Source of the DNA: Annulohypoxylon bovei var. microspora | Lineage: Eukaryota > Ascomycota > Sordariomycetes > Xylariales > Hypoxylaceae | Direction of reading: 5' to 3' | Assembly: GCA_022836615.1 (NCBI GenBank) | Contig: MU405234.1 | Span: forward strand, 186,001 to 250,000 | Length of the DNA: 64,000 bases | Shown here: one piece after another, positions 35,302-48,882 of the stretch | Layout: every line of letters begins with the position of its first letter | How positions within the stretch are numbered: position 1 is the first letter of the stretch | The notes under the pieces: model-generated | The model's input: the letters and a program-made list of their open reading frames with translations, nothing else | Told to the model about the DNA's origin: nothing | The model's database searches: none | Program-made: the position numbers and the translations under genes

Positions 35302-37040
35302 GGCTGGTTAGCTATATATATCCCAAGCTAAATATCTCTCCTAGCGCGCTGAGTGGTAGACGAAAGGGACCGTAGACAGGTTTATATCTAACGTATAGCC
35401 CAGACCAGAATCCCAATCTTCCGATTTGGGCACCGGGGTGTTACCTCAGGTGGGTAGATTAGAGGTTGGAAAACGAATATGAAAGGAAGAGAAGAAAAAA
35501 AGTATCGTCGAAGCCTTTTACGACCAACCGAATCTCGGAATGGAGACGTTGGTACGGGATGGTGTGTATGCGTGTCTAGTGTCCGTGAGGTAAAGCGTGA
35601 GCACTTTCGACCCTATGGTGCCAAGAGGCTGGTTGATGGCAGATCAATGTTCAAGGGGGGGAACGAGCCCACCATGTTTGTATATATGATATGTGGTCTG
35701 GTTCGTCCTACCGCACTGATATCTGTTTACCCGCCATTGGATCGACGAGGTCGTACAAGGGCGACAGCATGTTGTTTGTGTGTGTAAACATACACGAATG
35801 GAAGAGCTCCTGGCCGAGGCTCGGGATACATCTCACGAGATGATGAATTATCGGCGACGACGTCATATGTAGATTCGTAGGTATGTCCGTATATTACAGC
35901 TATACGTAATGTATGCACTATGCACTATGCGTTCTGCATTTTGCATTCTGCGTTCTGCGTTCTGCACTCCATACATTCCATACGCTTCATACGACACACG
36001 GTACGCAGGGACTCAAGTTCCAAAGTTCCCAAGTCCCAGATACCGAAATTCCCAACCAAATAATAGAGATATATTATGGGACATATGTATTACCGCACCC
36101 CGCCCCCCTTTCTGTTCCAGCCCCTCTAATGGATATATTTTTCCCGCAGACTCCTGACTTTTGAGGCTGACGATCCGTAAAACGACTAGGCGACCCATCG
36201 CCAATCCTTTAGGCCTGGTTCACCCGCTTGCCGTCTTCCGTATACCCAAATATACTTACGCACAGTAAAAATAACATCATAACATCACAACATCGTAAAT
36301 TAGGGAGTTTCCGCAAGGAGCTATCCGGCCACGAATTGGCCAGTAGGATTATTGGGTTGGGATCCGGGGAGATTGGCGAGTTTACACGTGTTCAACACTC
36401 CCGCTTCCTTCTATTATGCAACCTGAAGCTTAGTTCAGGCTTTGGTCTCTATACCGCCACTTCGGGCACCGACACGTGTGTGGGTTGAGAGCTGCAACCT
36501 AACCACACAGCATGAAGAAGGGATAGGGACTTCTATTCCGAATCACGAATCACTACCCATTGAATGGGTGAGTTGAATCGTACGAATCCTGAGCTACCTA
36601 TGCATGGCCTATTGACCATCCTATACATATGGCCTATCGCATCTGAGGTCGATGTAAGACTAGTCGACAGCAAATCACAAGATGCCTGCTGACCTGTCCC
36701 GCTTGCCTAACGCCCCGAGTTGCCCGCTTGCTAAATAATCCGAACGCCAAAGCAGCATCGCTTAAGTTGGTATCCCCAATACGCGCCTAAAAATGACAGT
36801 GACTGACCCACCCAAATGCACTTAATAACCCAACCCTTAGTGTACACCTCGTTATTGGAAGAATGAACTTCGTGGTACATGAACATAACAATAGACAGGA
36901 CAGTGGCTGATTCTATCATAAGAATGGTTTCTAGGAATGAATCGAAAGTGAGCACATCTGCTTACTTTCTACGTTGATTCTCGTGTCGACCTAGACGCGG
37001 AATCTGTGCTGGATGCCGCATATGAGTCGTCGTTAGCGTC
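35302..37040. other. Intergenic region, 1.7 kb, no recognised gene
   Basis: Short frames on both strands, none with recognisable content. A degenerate tandem repeat of TGCATT/TGCGTTC units lies at 35908-35970. It includes the promoter of the carrier gene and the 3' flank of SGF73. Confidence 0.45.
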
Positions 37041-38680
37041 CTATGCCCGGCCTACCACAGATGGCCGTCTTGGGTTGGCTTGCATGCCAAAACTCGAGGA
37101 TCTTCTTACACCCATGGAGCCCATCATTCCTAGGTCTGGCTCTCCGGGTGCATCGTCCATATCCATATTCATGGTAGTGTGGTTATCGGGGAGCTTCTGA
37201 GCACCAAATCCTACAACCTTAAAAATATTGGTCCGTCCGCCATTAGTTGCTGTCTGAAGCTGCTCGTGAAGACGTGCGAGCTGATAGGTCCGCCTGATCG
37301 GCGCAAAGATGGGTTGTGGGACCACAGGTTGCGGATTCCATCGAGCTAACGCGCCCATGACCGCCGCGGTCTCCTCGTCAGAGTCGACTGGTCCGGCATT
37401 AGCGTCATCGTCGTCCTCCAAAGGAGCGTTCGCATCCAGCGCCGCCTCTGTCGAATAGTTAGTCAATATGATCAAGACACAAGTTACCAAGACGGATAGT
37501 CTCTTACTCTGCTGTTTAGCCTGGTTCTTCTTCTGATAAGCCGCCAGTAGCATGTCGTATGGTAGTGATCTGCCGGCTACGGCCCGCTTTGCCCCCATAC
37601 TATGGCTCTTGCATGTTAAAGACCTTGCGCATGGCTGTCCGTTCGGTAATATAACACCGCATTGCTTCTCGACGTCCACAGGGCCTAGGATAAGTTAGAT
37701 ACGATGAGCACATCTTTAGCCGTGACCGTAAGGAACTATAATGGTTAGATACCTTTAGGCTTAGGGACCTTTGGCTTCGGTTCTTCCTTTTTCTTCTTGT
37801 TCTTGGGTCCCTTTTCGGCATCACCGTCGGCCTTACGTTTCTTGCCCTTTGGTTCGCCGTCTGGTTTCTTCCCTCCTACCTTCTTTGAGGCCTTCCCACC
37901 TGTTGTACCTTTCTTTAGGGATCCATCGTCGTCATCGTCACTGTCGTCATTCATCTTGGTGTCGCCATCTTCGTCGTTTTTCTGGGCCTCCTTTTCTCGA
38001 GCTTGCTCTTTCGCTCGCTCTCTTGCCTCTCGTGCCTCCTTCTTACGTTGCGCCTTTTCCTTCTTGATTCGTAGACACTGTGCAATATGCTCTTTCGCGG
38101 CGGTCTTGATGATTCCCTTCTTGCAGTGCTTGCATTGTTGGAGATTTAGGTTGTCTTCGAGGGGTCGTCCGGTCGCAAAAGTTTCGCGCGAGGTTTCGTT
38201 CAGTTGATTCACCACAGGTCCAGGAGATGGTGAGCCAATGATGGCAGGAGGAGGCTCTGCAGCTTTAGATTTCTTGTCATCTATGAAATGGATAAACATA
38301 TATTAGTTGTCGAAGATAGAAATATATATGATGTATGATATGAAGTATGAAGTATGAAGTATGAAGTATGAAGTATGAAGTATGATGCATGAAGTATGAT
38401 GCATGATGCATGATATAAATTGCGACTTACCGTCGGCAACGCTACCATCTCTCCAATTGCCAGGTTTTATCTGCTTCGGTACAGGCTTCTTCAACTTGAT
38501 CACGCCGTTCGGTCTGTCTTTGATGACTTTCTTTGAGGCGACATTGATGGTACCCTCGTCGTCGAGACCTAGAAAGTGGGGCAGATATTCGCATTAGCAA
38601 GACGCGCTGCATTTACGCATCTACGCATTTACGCTTAATTGATAATACATACCTTTTCGACCCTCTCCCCCGGTCGCCAT
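37041..38680 (-). CDS. SGF73: SAGA complex subunit Sgf73 / ataxin-7-like, SCA7 domain (425 aa)
   Basis: Five exons on the minus strand: 38653-38680, 38431-38568, 37753-38280, 37508-37684, 37041-37447; total 1,278 nt. Sgf73 anchors the H2B deubiquitinating module to the SAGA coactivator. An N-terminal segment is followed by the first zinc-binding motif at about 104-123 (CKHCKKGIIKTAAKEHIAQC). A long lysine/glutamate-rich, probably helical and nuclear-targeted linker comes next. The SCA7 domain begins near 240 (CGVILPNGQPCARSLTCKSH, then HSMGAKRAVAGRS). The C-terminus is low in complexity. Intron 2 (38281-38430) is longer than the others and contains a 7-bp tandem repeat. Confidence 0.93.
38338..38414. 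repeat. Tandem 7-bp repeat (AAGTATG) inside an SGF73 intron
   Basis: About six near-perfect AAGTATG units followed by degenerate GATGCAT variants fill half of the second SGF73 intron. On the coding strand the unit reads CATACTT. It is a candidate length-polymorphic microsatellite. Confidence 0.85.
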
Positions 38681-39545
38681 TTCAATAGGCTTCCGGGTAG
38701 ATTAGTTACATTTACCGATCAATTAGAAGGTGCTATTATTTCAGCACACATAAGAGGGGATGAAAGCTTTGATAGAAAATGAAATTTCGATGATTGATGT
38801 TAGATGTTGTGGTTGATTGAAGAGCGTTTAAGCTTTCGTCGCAAAGAACCAGGTAAGGTTGGAGCCTTGGAACATTGAGGTGGAGTCAAGTCTAGTTGAT
38901 AAGATCTTATCTCTTATCAGGGCTTATGTATGTACCGAAGAACTACCGCAAGGTTCGCTCTAGGTACCAAATTAATACGTCGCAAATCCTGCCCAGATGA
39001 ACTCAACTCAGAAGCTAAGCTGCTAGACCTCAATTTATGTCCTAGCACACATGCTCCCCCTCGCTACCCCAACCTTTGTTCAAGGTTGTACCATGATATT
39101 TACCTACCTACATAAACCTCGAAATCATTGTTTCTCAATTTCTAAAAATGGAATGCTCTTTCAACTCCATTCACTATCATTATCATTAGTATCATGGCAA
39201 TGCTACTAACATGCCTTCATGTATCAAAATATACTTACATCGAAGGGTCGCGCACCATCAGCTCTTGACTAACTTATTTTCTTGAACCAGTGACTTGATA
39301 TTCTATGAATTGGTATTGGTCTCTAGGAGTACACGCAAACCTTACTGCATGGATGAAGACAGGTAGTTTTGGCGGGTTTCTTTGTAACCTATTCTCGCCA
39401 ATATCCCATGAATGCCATTCGCCAATATGCCCTGCCTTAAATATGCCCAAGTGTTTAGTAAATCAAGGTCCGGCCACGCCTGCGAACGCCTTTCCGAATA
39501 TACTGCCTGAGGGTCAGTATTCTCAACCGCTCAATATGCTTGCTT
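38681..39545. other. Intergenic region between tandem minus-strand genes
   Basis: Promoter of SGF73 and 3' flank of the second zinc-cluster gene. A short frame at 39305-39583 (+) overlaps that gene's 3' end and has no recognisable features. Confidence 0.45.
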
Positions 39546-41511
39546 TTATGAATCCTCTGCCTCCAGCTTCACCTCTTGTTTGATAAACTCCTTATCCAGC
39601 TTATTCCGGTGCGCTTCCATGAGTTCCGACAATGCGAAGGCGTGTTGCATTCCCATCTGTTTCCAAATTACTTGCAAAACGTTATAGGCCCATTTCCAAT
39701 AATCCAGCGGCACATTAGGGGCGCACCCGGCCACTGTGAGATGCCAAAGAAGGCTGGGTACTCCCACGGCTCCGGAATTACCAAACCCACCCGCTTCAAA
39801 ATCTTGAGTGACATCCCGGTCCAGCATCGGGTGGTGCCAATGTGATGGCGTGCTTATAAGAATGTCCTCGGCGAGTCGCTCAACGGTTATGTAGCATCTG
39901 GTTCTCCGAGCCGTAGGTATGATCTGGCTACATGAAATTGGACAGTCGGCCATAAACTTGACAAGTCTTTGTATACCTAGGATACGGGCCCATCGGTAAT
40001 GGTTCCATATCCGGGCACCCCAGACCTCGTTATACTTATGCCACTTTCCGCGGAAAACGGCCGATGATGGATATTCCCCCTGATTCTGTGTAAAGGGGAA
40101 CGCTCCTAACAGGTGACTTTCTATACTGTCAAATGCATCGTCTAGTTGAATAAATTGCCGAGTTAGATCATCCGTAGTCGGGTGTTCATCGGTAAGAATA
40201 GTGCGCTCGGTTATCTTCAATAGTTGGAGGAGTCGAGCAATAGCAAGCCCCAAATCGACGGAACAGCTCTCCGGAACACCCTGCATTAGCTGCTTACAGA
40301 ACTTAAGAGTGTCGAAGAAAGCGGGTGGAAGAGGCGAATCCATCATTTGATACGGGATAAACTGATCTAGTTAGTGTCTAGACCGAATAGGCAAGATGGG
40401 AGGATATAATACCGATGAAAACAACAATTGTAAGACGCCATGTGCGCCTTTATTAGGGGCTTGCGGGAGAGGTAGTACAGATCGTAATACAGCCACCGCG
40501 CCATTTATGTGTGTACTAGCAGAACCCACCGTCCCTTTAGGCCCTTTACCTTGGACGACCTATACACGGTGAGCGTCTCGTGCTGATACATAATTTTTTC
40601 AGGGTGTTATTTTACCTCGAATAAGGCGAGTGTTACAACGCTCCGAAGACGAGCTATGAGGCCGGCAGGGTCATTACTAGCGATCAGTTGCCCAGTTTGT
40701 TTCAAAGCTGCGACGTATTTAGACCGTGCAAGTAGATTCATGTTCTTGTTTCCCAGCAAATTTGACATGCCGGCGAGACCTACAGCTACCATAACATTTT
40801 GAGCAGCATCCGCGCTCGAGAAGTACGCTGCTACTTGGTCGCGTGTTCTAGGAGAGTCCGGGTGGTTCATGAGGTAACGATTAATATAAAATTGCATCCC
40901 CTGTTGATCCACGTTCAGGTCTACCTTCTTCGGTATCCTCGTAGGTGTAAGATCGCGCGGCGCCACGGGAGTGCTCGCCGGCGGACTATCAGAAGTAGAA
41001 TTAGAGCCTGGCGATCCGTTCGTCCATGTGGAAGCAGAAGACGAGGATGAGGCTAACGACGAGCTTCCAGTTGGATCGGTAGGAGAGCTCGAAGAGCCCC
41101 ATTGAGCGTGTGCTTTTTGTATAACCTTACTACTCTCATCTCGGAACATGAGCGATAACTGATCTCGATAACCGGGACATTTCTTGCCCACTCGAATGCA
41201 TTGAGAGCATTCTGGTCGTTTTTTATCGCACTAGAAACTCCTAGTTAATTATGGGTCGCATTTATTTATTTGTAGACTATTGTAGTCCCGACAGATTGGG
41301 TAGACCCAGGCGACTCCAAGCTACGCGAGTTAAATCTCATGCAATCTCGGCCATGACGCCGCTAGGTGCATGTATCTCACCTGCATATCTGGACAAGGGA
41401 AGTGGGTGCAGGTATCTACATAGTAACGAGAGGCAGTGAGCCTATACGCACCTTTATACGTCGGGTCCGACAATTTTGGCATCCCTGGGAAGCCTTCCCA
41501 CAATAAACCAT
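39546..41511 (-). CDS. Zn(II)2Cys6 transcription factor (545 aa)
   Basis: Four exons on the minus strand: 41452-41511, 40616-41230, 40413-40559, 39546-40361; total 1,638 nt. The zinc cluster lies at residues 11-38 with spacing C-X2-C-X6-C-X6-C-X2-C-X6-C. It is split between exons 1 and 2 by a 221-nt intron, so the first exon encodes only the first two cysteines. A serine-rich linker and a fungal_trans_2-like alpha-helical region follow (about 110-540; DQQGMQFYINRYLM, SNLLGNKNMNLLARSKYVAALK). The type resembles the many orphan regulators found beside secondary-metabolite or nutrient genes, but no such cluster is visible here. It is the last gene before the degraded island. Target genes are unknown. 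Confidence 0.88.
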
Positions 41512-42545
41512 TGTGCGATGGCGCCGGAATAGGCAAGCTGAACGAACAAATCAAAAGTGCGTATTCGATTTTAGTCGTGCGTATCAAGTTTCGTGCTTGC
41601 GTAAGTGGCAGTCGTCGTTGGTCAAGATTGCTTGCTGTCGGGTATCGAAAAGGGAAAGCAGCTCGTCAAGGTCGTGGGGAATAAGAAGGATCATGGTTGT
41701 GTGGACTAGCGGCCCTAGTTTTACTCCTCTTCGCCTCCTCTCCGTCGCCTTTATAAAAGGCTCGCCCAGTGCCCGTCCCGGCTCTCAGCTTTGTTTCTCT
41801 AGTCTCCGAACAAATTCGAACCGAGTCCGGATGGATGCGCAGCACGTGTCCTCGAGATAAAAATTTAACGGCGAGCCGGCGGCTTTCAACAACCTTCAAT
41901 GTAACTGAAGGATCAAACACCGATACCGCTAACCGGCTAAAGGATTCCTCGGTATGGCGTCCAGCTGGCTAAGATAACCGGATTCGATTTTTTTATAATT
42001 TTTTATAATTTTTATAAATCAGGTCGCTCAACGATATCCAGAGAAGAACGCCTTACAGGAAGCGAAAGATGTAGATGCTCGAAGAAGGCCGCTAGGCTAA
42101 GCGGCTCTACAAAGTATGTGAATACCTAGGTAGGTATATTCGGAATAGGTATGATGGAACCTAAGCAGGTAGCCGTGGTGCGAGTTCACGGTATTCGGTA
42201 GTAGTTATACTGTATGCCCGTCTTGTCTTGTCCTGCTTGTCTTGTTCGAGAAGGGTTTGGTTCAATCACAAATCCTTCAAAGTGACCAGTCTAGTGACGA
42301 TGTACCACGGCGCTCGACTTCCTATCTTGCAGAAAGCCACGCGCATTAGTAATGGTCTACATGGGTGTAGTTTTTCTTTTTCTTCCCACACTGCACAGGA
42401 AGTATCGTATCAAATCATTAGAAACTTGTCGTGTTTGAAACTCGAAAGAGACGTAAAATATCCAAAGCCACCAAATAGGAATTTCCCCGCTTTCATTTGG
42501 ACCCAATTGTGTGTTTGGTGTGGGGGTTAAAGATACATGGTCAAG
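41512..42545. other. Gene-to-island transition, 1 kb
   Basis: Promoter side of the second zinc-cluster gene, with normal base composition apart from a TTTTTATAATT repeat near 41,990-42,020. Motif CCTAGGTAGGTA occurs near 42,126. Short frames only. The five bases before the island (42541-42545, TCAAG) are the left target duplication of the first LTR element. Confidence 0.6.
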
Positions 42546-42761
42546 TGTCACGGCAAACAGGTCTCTGATCGGGACAAAGCTTATGCAACGACAGGACCAC
42601 GTATTCTATTAACGAGAATATTTAAAATAAAAAGCTAAGAAAAAGAAAGCCACAAAATAATTTCCTTTAAAAGGTTCTTATATATTAACTTTATAATTGA
42701 AATATTAATTAATCGTTTTATTAATATACTTTAAAAATAACGGTAATTAAACGTTATTATA
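42546..42761. repeat. Left LTR of copy A
   Basis: 216 bp. The first 100 or so bases retain normal base composition and therefore show the least mutated state of the LTR in this window; the remainder is AT-converted. It aligns to three other LTRs with mismatches of transition type. Confidence 0.88.
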
Positions 42762-45700
42762 TAACTTTTTTTTTTTAAAAAAAATTTTAATTTATAAAAA
42801 AAATAAATTATTTATTAATGCGCTTATAATTTATTTTTTTAATTTCTTTTTTTTTACGATAAATAAATCGTTTTTATCCATTATTTTTAATATTTTATTT
42901 TTCGTAACGGTTTTAATTTATTATTAAAATTTAATTAAAAAATTAATGGTTTTAAAATATAAATTATAAAAGTTTTTTACTTTAATTAACGCGTTAAAAA
43001 TTTTTTTAAAAAAGTACCACGTTAAGTTAAGGTCGTAATTTATTTAATTTATTTTATATTAAAGTTTTCTTTTAAAAAATTTAAAGTTTAATATTTTAAA
43101 TATTTTATACTTTTATTTTTTATTAATTTCCATTAAAAATAAGAAATTTATTATTTATTTTAAAATTAAGTTATTTAAAACTTTAATTAACCGGCTTATA
43201 TTTAAAATCCGATAAATTTTTATATTTAAAAATAAATTAATTTTAAAAACGTTATAATAAAACTCCGTTAACATTTTAAAAAACTTATTATTAAATAATT
43301 TAAATTATTATAAAAACGATTTATTTATTAATTACCTTTATAAATATATATTTAATTATTTATTATTTAATTTATTAATCGTTTTTTTTTATTAATTTAT
43401 TCGCTTTAATAATTTTATATTAATAAAAAATTCTCGTAAATTTATTATATAATAAAAGCTTAATGTTTCATTAATAATTAAATAATAATATAATTAAATT
43501 TTTCTTAAAGAATTTTAAACTTATAAATGCAAGTTTATTAATTAAAAATTATTTTTAAAATAAATTTTATTTCCATTTTTATAAAAAAAAGCTTTATATT
43601 TAAATGTAATTAAATAACGTACGTAAAATTTAAATAAAATAACATTTCTAATTAATTATTTTAAAAATAATTTATAAAAAATCGTAATTTCATTTAAATA
43701 AATTAATTAAAAATTTCCGTTTAATTATCGGATTATAAATATTCCGTTATTAATTTATAAAAATCCATTTTAATAAATTTAATTAACTCGTTTAAAAAAA
43801 TAATTATAAATTAAAAACCTTTATTAAATATAATTATTTTAAAAGTTTTATAAATATATTAAATATATTTATAATATAAATTTATAAATTACATAACGAT
43901 ATAAATTTTATATGTAAATAACGAAAAAAGTTTTTTATTTAATTAATTAATAATTATTAAAATTAAATTAAACCTTTTATAATTAAAAAGCATAAATTTA
44001 AAATCCATTAAAATATATTATTACATTTATTCATTAATAAAAAATAATTAAAATAAACTTATTAATTTAATTTTAAAGTTTTAATTTCTTTAACATTATT
44101 TATAATAAATATAATAATAATTTATAAACATTTTTATATTAAGTTATAAATATTTTTTTAATATTATTACACACATTTTATTTTAATTTAAATATATTTA
44201 ACTTAAAAAACGATAAAATTTATCGTATAATTTAATATAAAACTCTTTATTATTTAAAACTATTAACTTTTTTTTTAAAAATAATAATCCATTTTATAAA
44301 ATATACTTATTTTTTTTTTTTTAATTTATTTATATTACGCTTTTAATTTAATGGTATTTTAATTAATTATTAAAATAATATTAATTAACTTAATACCTTA
44401 AAATAATTTTTCTTTAAAAACTTTTATTATAATTAAAATGCATTAAAAGTTAAAAAATAATAAGTTTATTAAAAATTTATTAATTAAAAATTATAAGAAA
44501 TTTATTCCATTATAAAATATTAAAAAAAGTAATAAAATAATAAATTAATTATATTCTTTAATTACTTTTTAAGTGGTTAAATTAACCATTTTTCGAAATA
44601 AAACATTAATTATTACATTTTCTTTTTTTAAATAATAATATAACTTATAATTAAATTAAAACAAATACTTATTTTAATTAACTTAATAAAAATTTAACAT
44701 CCTTTTAATAATAAAATATTATAATAATTAATAATTTATAAATATATCGAATTTATTATTTAATAAAATAAATATATGTTTTTAAAGTTTCATCGTTATT
44801 ATAATAATAAAAAACTCCTTATTATAAATAAAATAATTATATTTTAAAAAAATTATTATTTTTAAAAAAAAAACCATTAAATATTAATCCCTTAATTCAT
44901 TTAATTATAAAAAAACTTTAAAAATTATCCCATTAAAAGCATTAATTTTTAACTTAACCTTTTAATTTTCATAAAAGTGTTTTAAAATTAAAAAAATAAT
45001 TAAAATTATTTTTAATATTTTAAATGCCTTAATATATTTATTAATCCAAATCTAATATAAAATAATAATAAAAAAATATAAAAACTTTATAATTTAATTA
45101 TATTTTAATATAAATTATTAATAAAAATTATAAAAACTTAAAAATAATTAAAGTTTTTAAATTTAAGAAAATATTTCTTAATTTTAAATTACTTTAATTT
45201 TATTTTAATTAATAACCACGTTAAAAGTAAAAATAATAAACTTTAAAAACTTAATTTTCGTAACCGAAAACTTACTTTTTTAAATATTAATTTATAAGTT
45301 AATAAAATGCAAATGTTTTAATATTTATTATACGTAATATTTATAAAAAAATAAATCTTTTAAATAAATTAAAATATCATTTATATACGCCATGTAAAAA
45401 TCATTAAAAAACGAAAAAAAAGTTTAATTAATATACCTTTAAAATGTATTAAGTTTATTATTTAATTTAAAAGGGAATATACGGTACTTATATAATTTAA
45501 AATGGGTTTAAAAGGTGGTAAGGTTTTTTAAAACAAGGTTTATTTTAATATAATGGAAAGCTTAATAAATATTAAACTTTATAAAGATTTTAACTTTAAA
45601 AATTTTTTTTAACATTTTATTAATTAAAAAAAAAAAGTAATAATTTTTTTTAATGCGGGCGTTTAATTCTTAATAATTAATATAAAACTTTAAGTTATTT

Positions 45701-48667
45701 TTTAACTTCTTTATTAAAAAAATAAAAAATTTATATTTAATTATATTAAATATAATCCACTTTTTACGTAAATAATTTAATAAGTATTTTTTTAAGGTTT
45801 ATAAATATTTTATATTCATATTATAAAAAAAATGTAATTTAATGGGGTTAATGTCCTTTTTTAAGTTTATTTTATAATCGAAAAATTAATGAAATAATAA
45901 TGAATCGTTGTTTTTTTTTAAAAATACTTTGGTTAAATTATATAAATAAAAAAAAAACTTTTTCATAATTTATTTTTAAATAAAATTATTTTTTTATTAT
46001 AATTTTTCTTTAAAAATTAAATTAAACTTTTAATAAAATAAAATAAAAACATTTAATAATTTATAAATTACATTAAAATTTTATTAAAAATATAACATCT
46101 TTTTAATAAACGTTAAGCTTAAAATTAAATAAATGTTTATGGTAAATAATAATATAAAATACACCGAAAACTTAATAAAAAGTTAAGAAAAAAAAAATAA
46201 AATAATAATAAAAAATTATCGATTTATTTTAATTATAAAATTTATTATAAAATATATAAATGTTATAATGGTTTATTTTTCTTTTAAAACATAAAATTAA
46301 AAGCGATTACGACATTTTATATCTTTTTATATAATTTTATTTACATTTTTTTAAAAAGTAAAAAATTTTAATATAATATTAAAAACATAATAATAATAAA
46401 AAAATAATAATTTAAAAAAAATTAATTATTAACGCCAATTATTTAATATAATATTATATTCCGTTAAAAATTTAAACTTTAATATTATTTAAAATTAAAA
46501 GTAATTTTTTAAATTTATTAAAAAAATAAATACGTTATAAAAATTCTTACCTTATATTTAAATATTAATATAAATTACCTTGTTAATTTAATTAATAATT
46601 TATCCGTTAAAACCTTTAATTATAATAAATTAATTAAATTAAATAATAAAAAAGTTTTATACATTTATTATTAAACACGTGTTTTATTAATTAATAATTA
46701 TATACGTTTATGTTCCGGTATTTATTAACGTTTATATTATTATTACCACGCTTATATTTCGCAAATAAATCGATATATTAATTATAAATTATAATTTTTT
46801 TATTATAAAATTAAAAAAATTAAAATTAATAAAAATAAATGTTAATAAATAAATATATAAAAAAAAAATTTAAGTTAAAAGTTTTATTTAAACGTTATTT
46901 TCTTTTAACTTTAAATTAACATTATTTTTATTATATTCCGTTACTTTTTTTTTTAAAATAATAACCATTGTTTTAATTTTTACATTACGCGTTAAATAAT
47001 TATTAAAGAAATGGTTTTTTTATTTATAAAAATAATAAATTAAATTTATATTAAACGTTACGAAAACGTTACATTAATAAGGAATTAAAGGAATTTAAAA
47101 AAACTCTTTTATATATACTTAAGTTATAATCTTTATAATTAAATAAAAAATATTAAAATTAATAAAAGTTATTTTTATAATATTAAAAGTAATTTTAACC
47201 TTAAATTAAAATTAAAAAGTTATAAAATTAATTTTCTTTTAAATAACTTTAATGCGTTATTAAGTTAATGTTAAATAAAAATTTTTAAATTTAATAAACT
47301 TTATTTTTTTATTTAAATAATAATAAAATGCTTAAATGTAAAAATTAATGGTTAATTAATGGTTTAATTCTTTTTTCCATTTAAATATTAAAATTCCCCT
47401 TTTATTTATTAACGATATAAAAAGTGTGTAAAATTTAAAAAATTACTTATTTAATTATATATTAAGCTTATAAAAATCATCCTTAATTTAAACCTTAACA
47501 TTAAGGTTATTATATAATAATTTTAATAAATTATACATTTATTTAATTTTAATATATTAATTAATATTATTTTTAATAAAAAAAAGTTAAAAAATTAATT
47601 TAACTTCGCTTTTAATAAATAAATAAAATCATGTAAATTAAATATATTCCTTAAAGAATTCCCATTAATTAACTTAAAGTTTATTTTTTATGTTTACTTC
47701 CCATTTTTTAAACATAAAATTTAAATTATTTAATAAAAAATATAAATTTTTAATATAAATTTTTAATAAAAATAAAAATAAAATTATTAATTATATTCTA
47801 AAAATATATTAAAAATTATTTAATTCTTTAAATTCATTATCTTATTTCATTAAAAGGATAACCAAATTTTATAATGTATAAATTAAGGTGAAAAAATAAA
47901 AAGCGTGAAAAAAAATAAGGAAAACAAAGGGAAAAGAAAGAATAAAAAAAATAAAAGGAAAAAAAACGATCCACGATCGGTTTTTTAACATTATTAATTT
48001 ATTTAAAATAATAAATAATATAATTTAAAATAAATTTACTTTTATTATATTAAGCTTTAAAAATGAAATAATGGAGCTTTATTATAAATTCGGTTAAAAA
48101 GCATGCTCGCTTTAATTAAAAAATCTATTAATAAATAAAGCTTTCCTTTTCCCTTTCCTTTTAAAAGAAAGAATAAACTTTTAATCCCATTATTAAATAA
48201 TTAATTAAATAATTCTTCGAATCGTTAAAAGTTTTAACGTTTCCTTTAAAATTAAAGATTTTTTTTTAATTATAAATAAAAATTTTTTAACTTAAAGTTA
48301 TATAATTAAAAAAATAAAAGCGGATTTTAATTAATTAATTTAATTAATAAATAACTTAACATTTTTATTAAAGCTTTTATTTAATAATTTAAATATTATC
48401 GTTAATTAATAATAAAATAAATAATATTAAAAAATATTTTATTATAAATAAAAGTAAAACCTTATAATTATTAATATAAAAAATTTCGTTTAAAAAAATA
48501 AAAGCTTTTAAAAATTAAATGCAAATTAAAAATAAAACTTTAAATATATTATAATTTAAAAAAAATTAAATTAATGCATAAACATTTATATATTTAAAAA
48601 AAAAAAAAATTTCAAAAATAAACCTTTAAATTAAAAAAATAAAATAAATAAATAACTTTAAATATTA

Positions 48668-48882
48668 TATTATAATAAATAAATTTTTAATTAAAACAAA
48701 GCTTATATAATAATAAAACTACGTACTTTATTAATAAAAATATTTAAAATAAAAGGTTAAAAAAAAAAAGCCATAAAATGGTTTTTTTTAAAAGGTTTTT
48801 ATATATTAATTTTATAACCAAAACATTAATTAACCGTTCCGTTAATATACTTTAAAAGTAATAACAATTAAACGCCGTTACA
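48668..48882. repeat. Right LTR of copy A
   Basis: 215 bp, AT-converted, ending in CGCCGTTACA. It aligns with the left LTR through shared landmarks such as AATATTTAAAATAAAA and GTTAATATACTTTAAA. Confidence 0.87.

Larger units (their letters stand above)
42546..48882. mobile_element. RIP-degraded LTR retrotransposon, copy A (about 6.3 kb)
   Basis: Complete by structure. LTRs lie at 42546-42761 and 48668-48882 (216 and 215 bp); the left begins TGTCACGG and the right ends GTTACA, the usual TG...CA ends. Flanking pentamers are TCAAG (42541-42545) and TTAAA (48883-48887), identical if C-to-T and G-to-A changes occurred on the right. The interior aligns along its length with copy B about 7.68 kb downstream. 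It is so depleted in G and C that no frame above 60 codons survives, so gag/pol cannot be read and the superfamily is unknown. Size and LTR length would suit Gypsy or Copia elements. Confidence 0.9.

Noticed and set aside
38338..38414. CRISPR-like array
   Set aside because: A contiguous 7-bp microsatellite without spacers, in a eukaryotic intron.
42762..48667. Possible centromere or mitochondrial insertion, because of the extreme AT content
   Set aside because: The interior repeats once more in copy B, is bounded by LTRs with target duplications, and differs by transitions, so a RIP-mutated retroelement explains it better.
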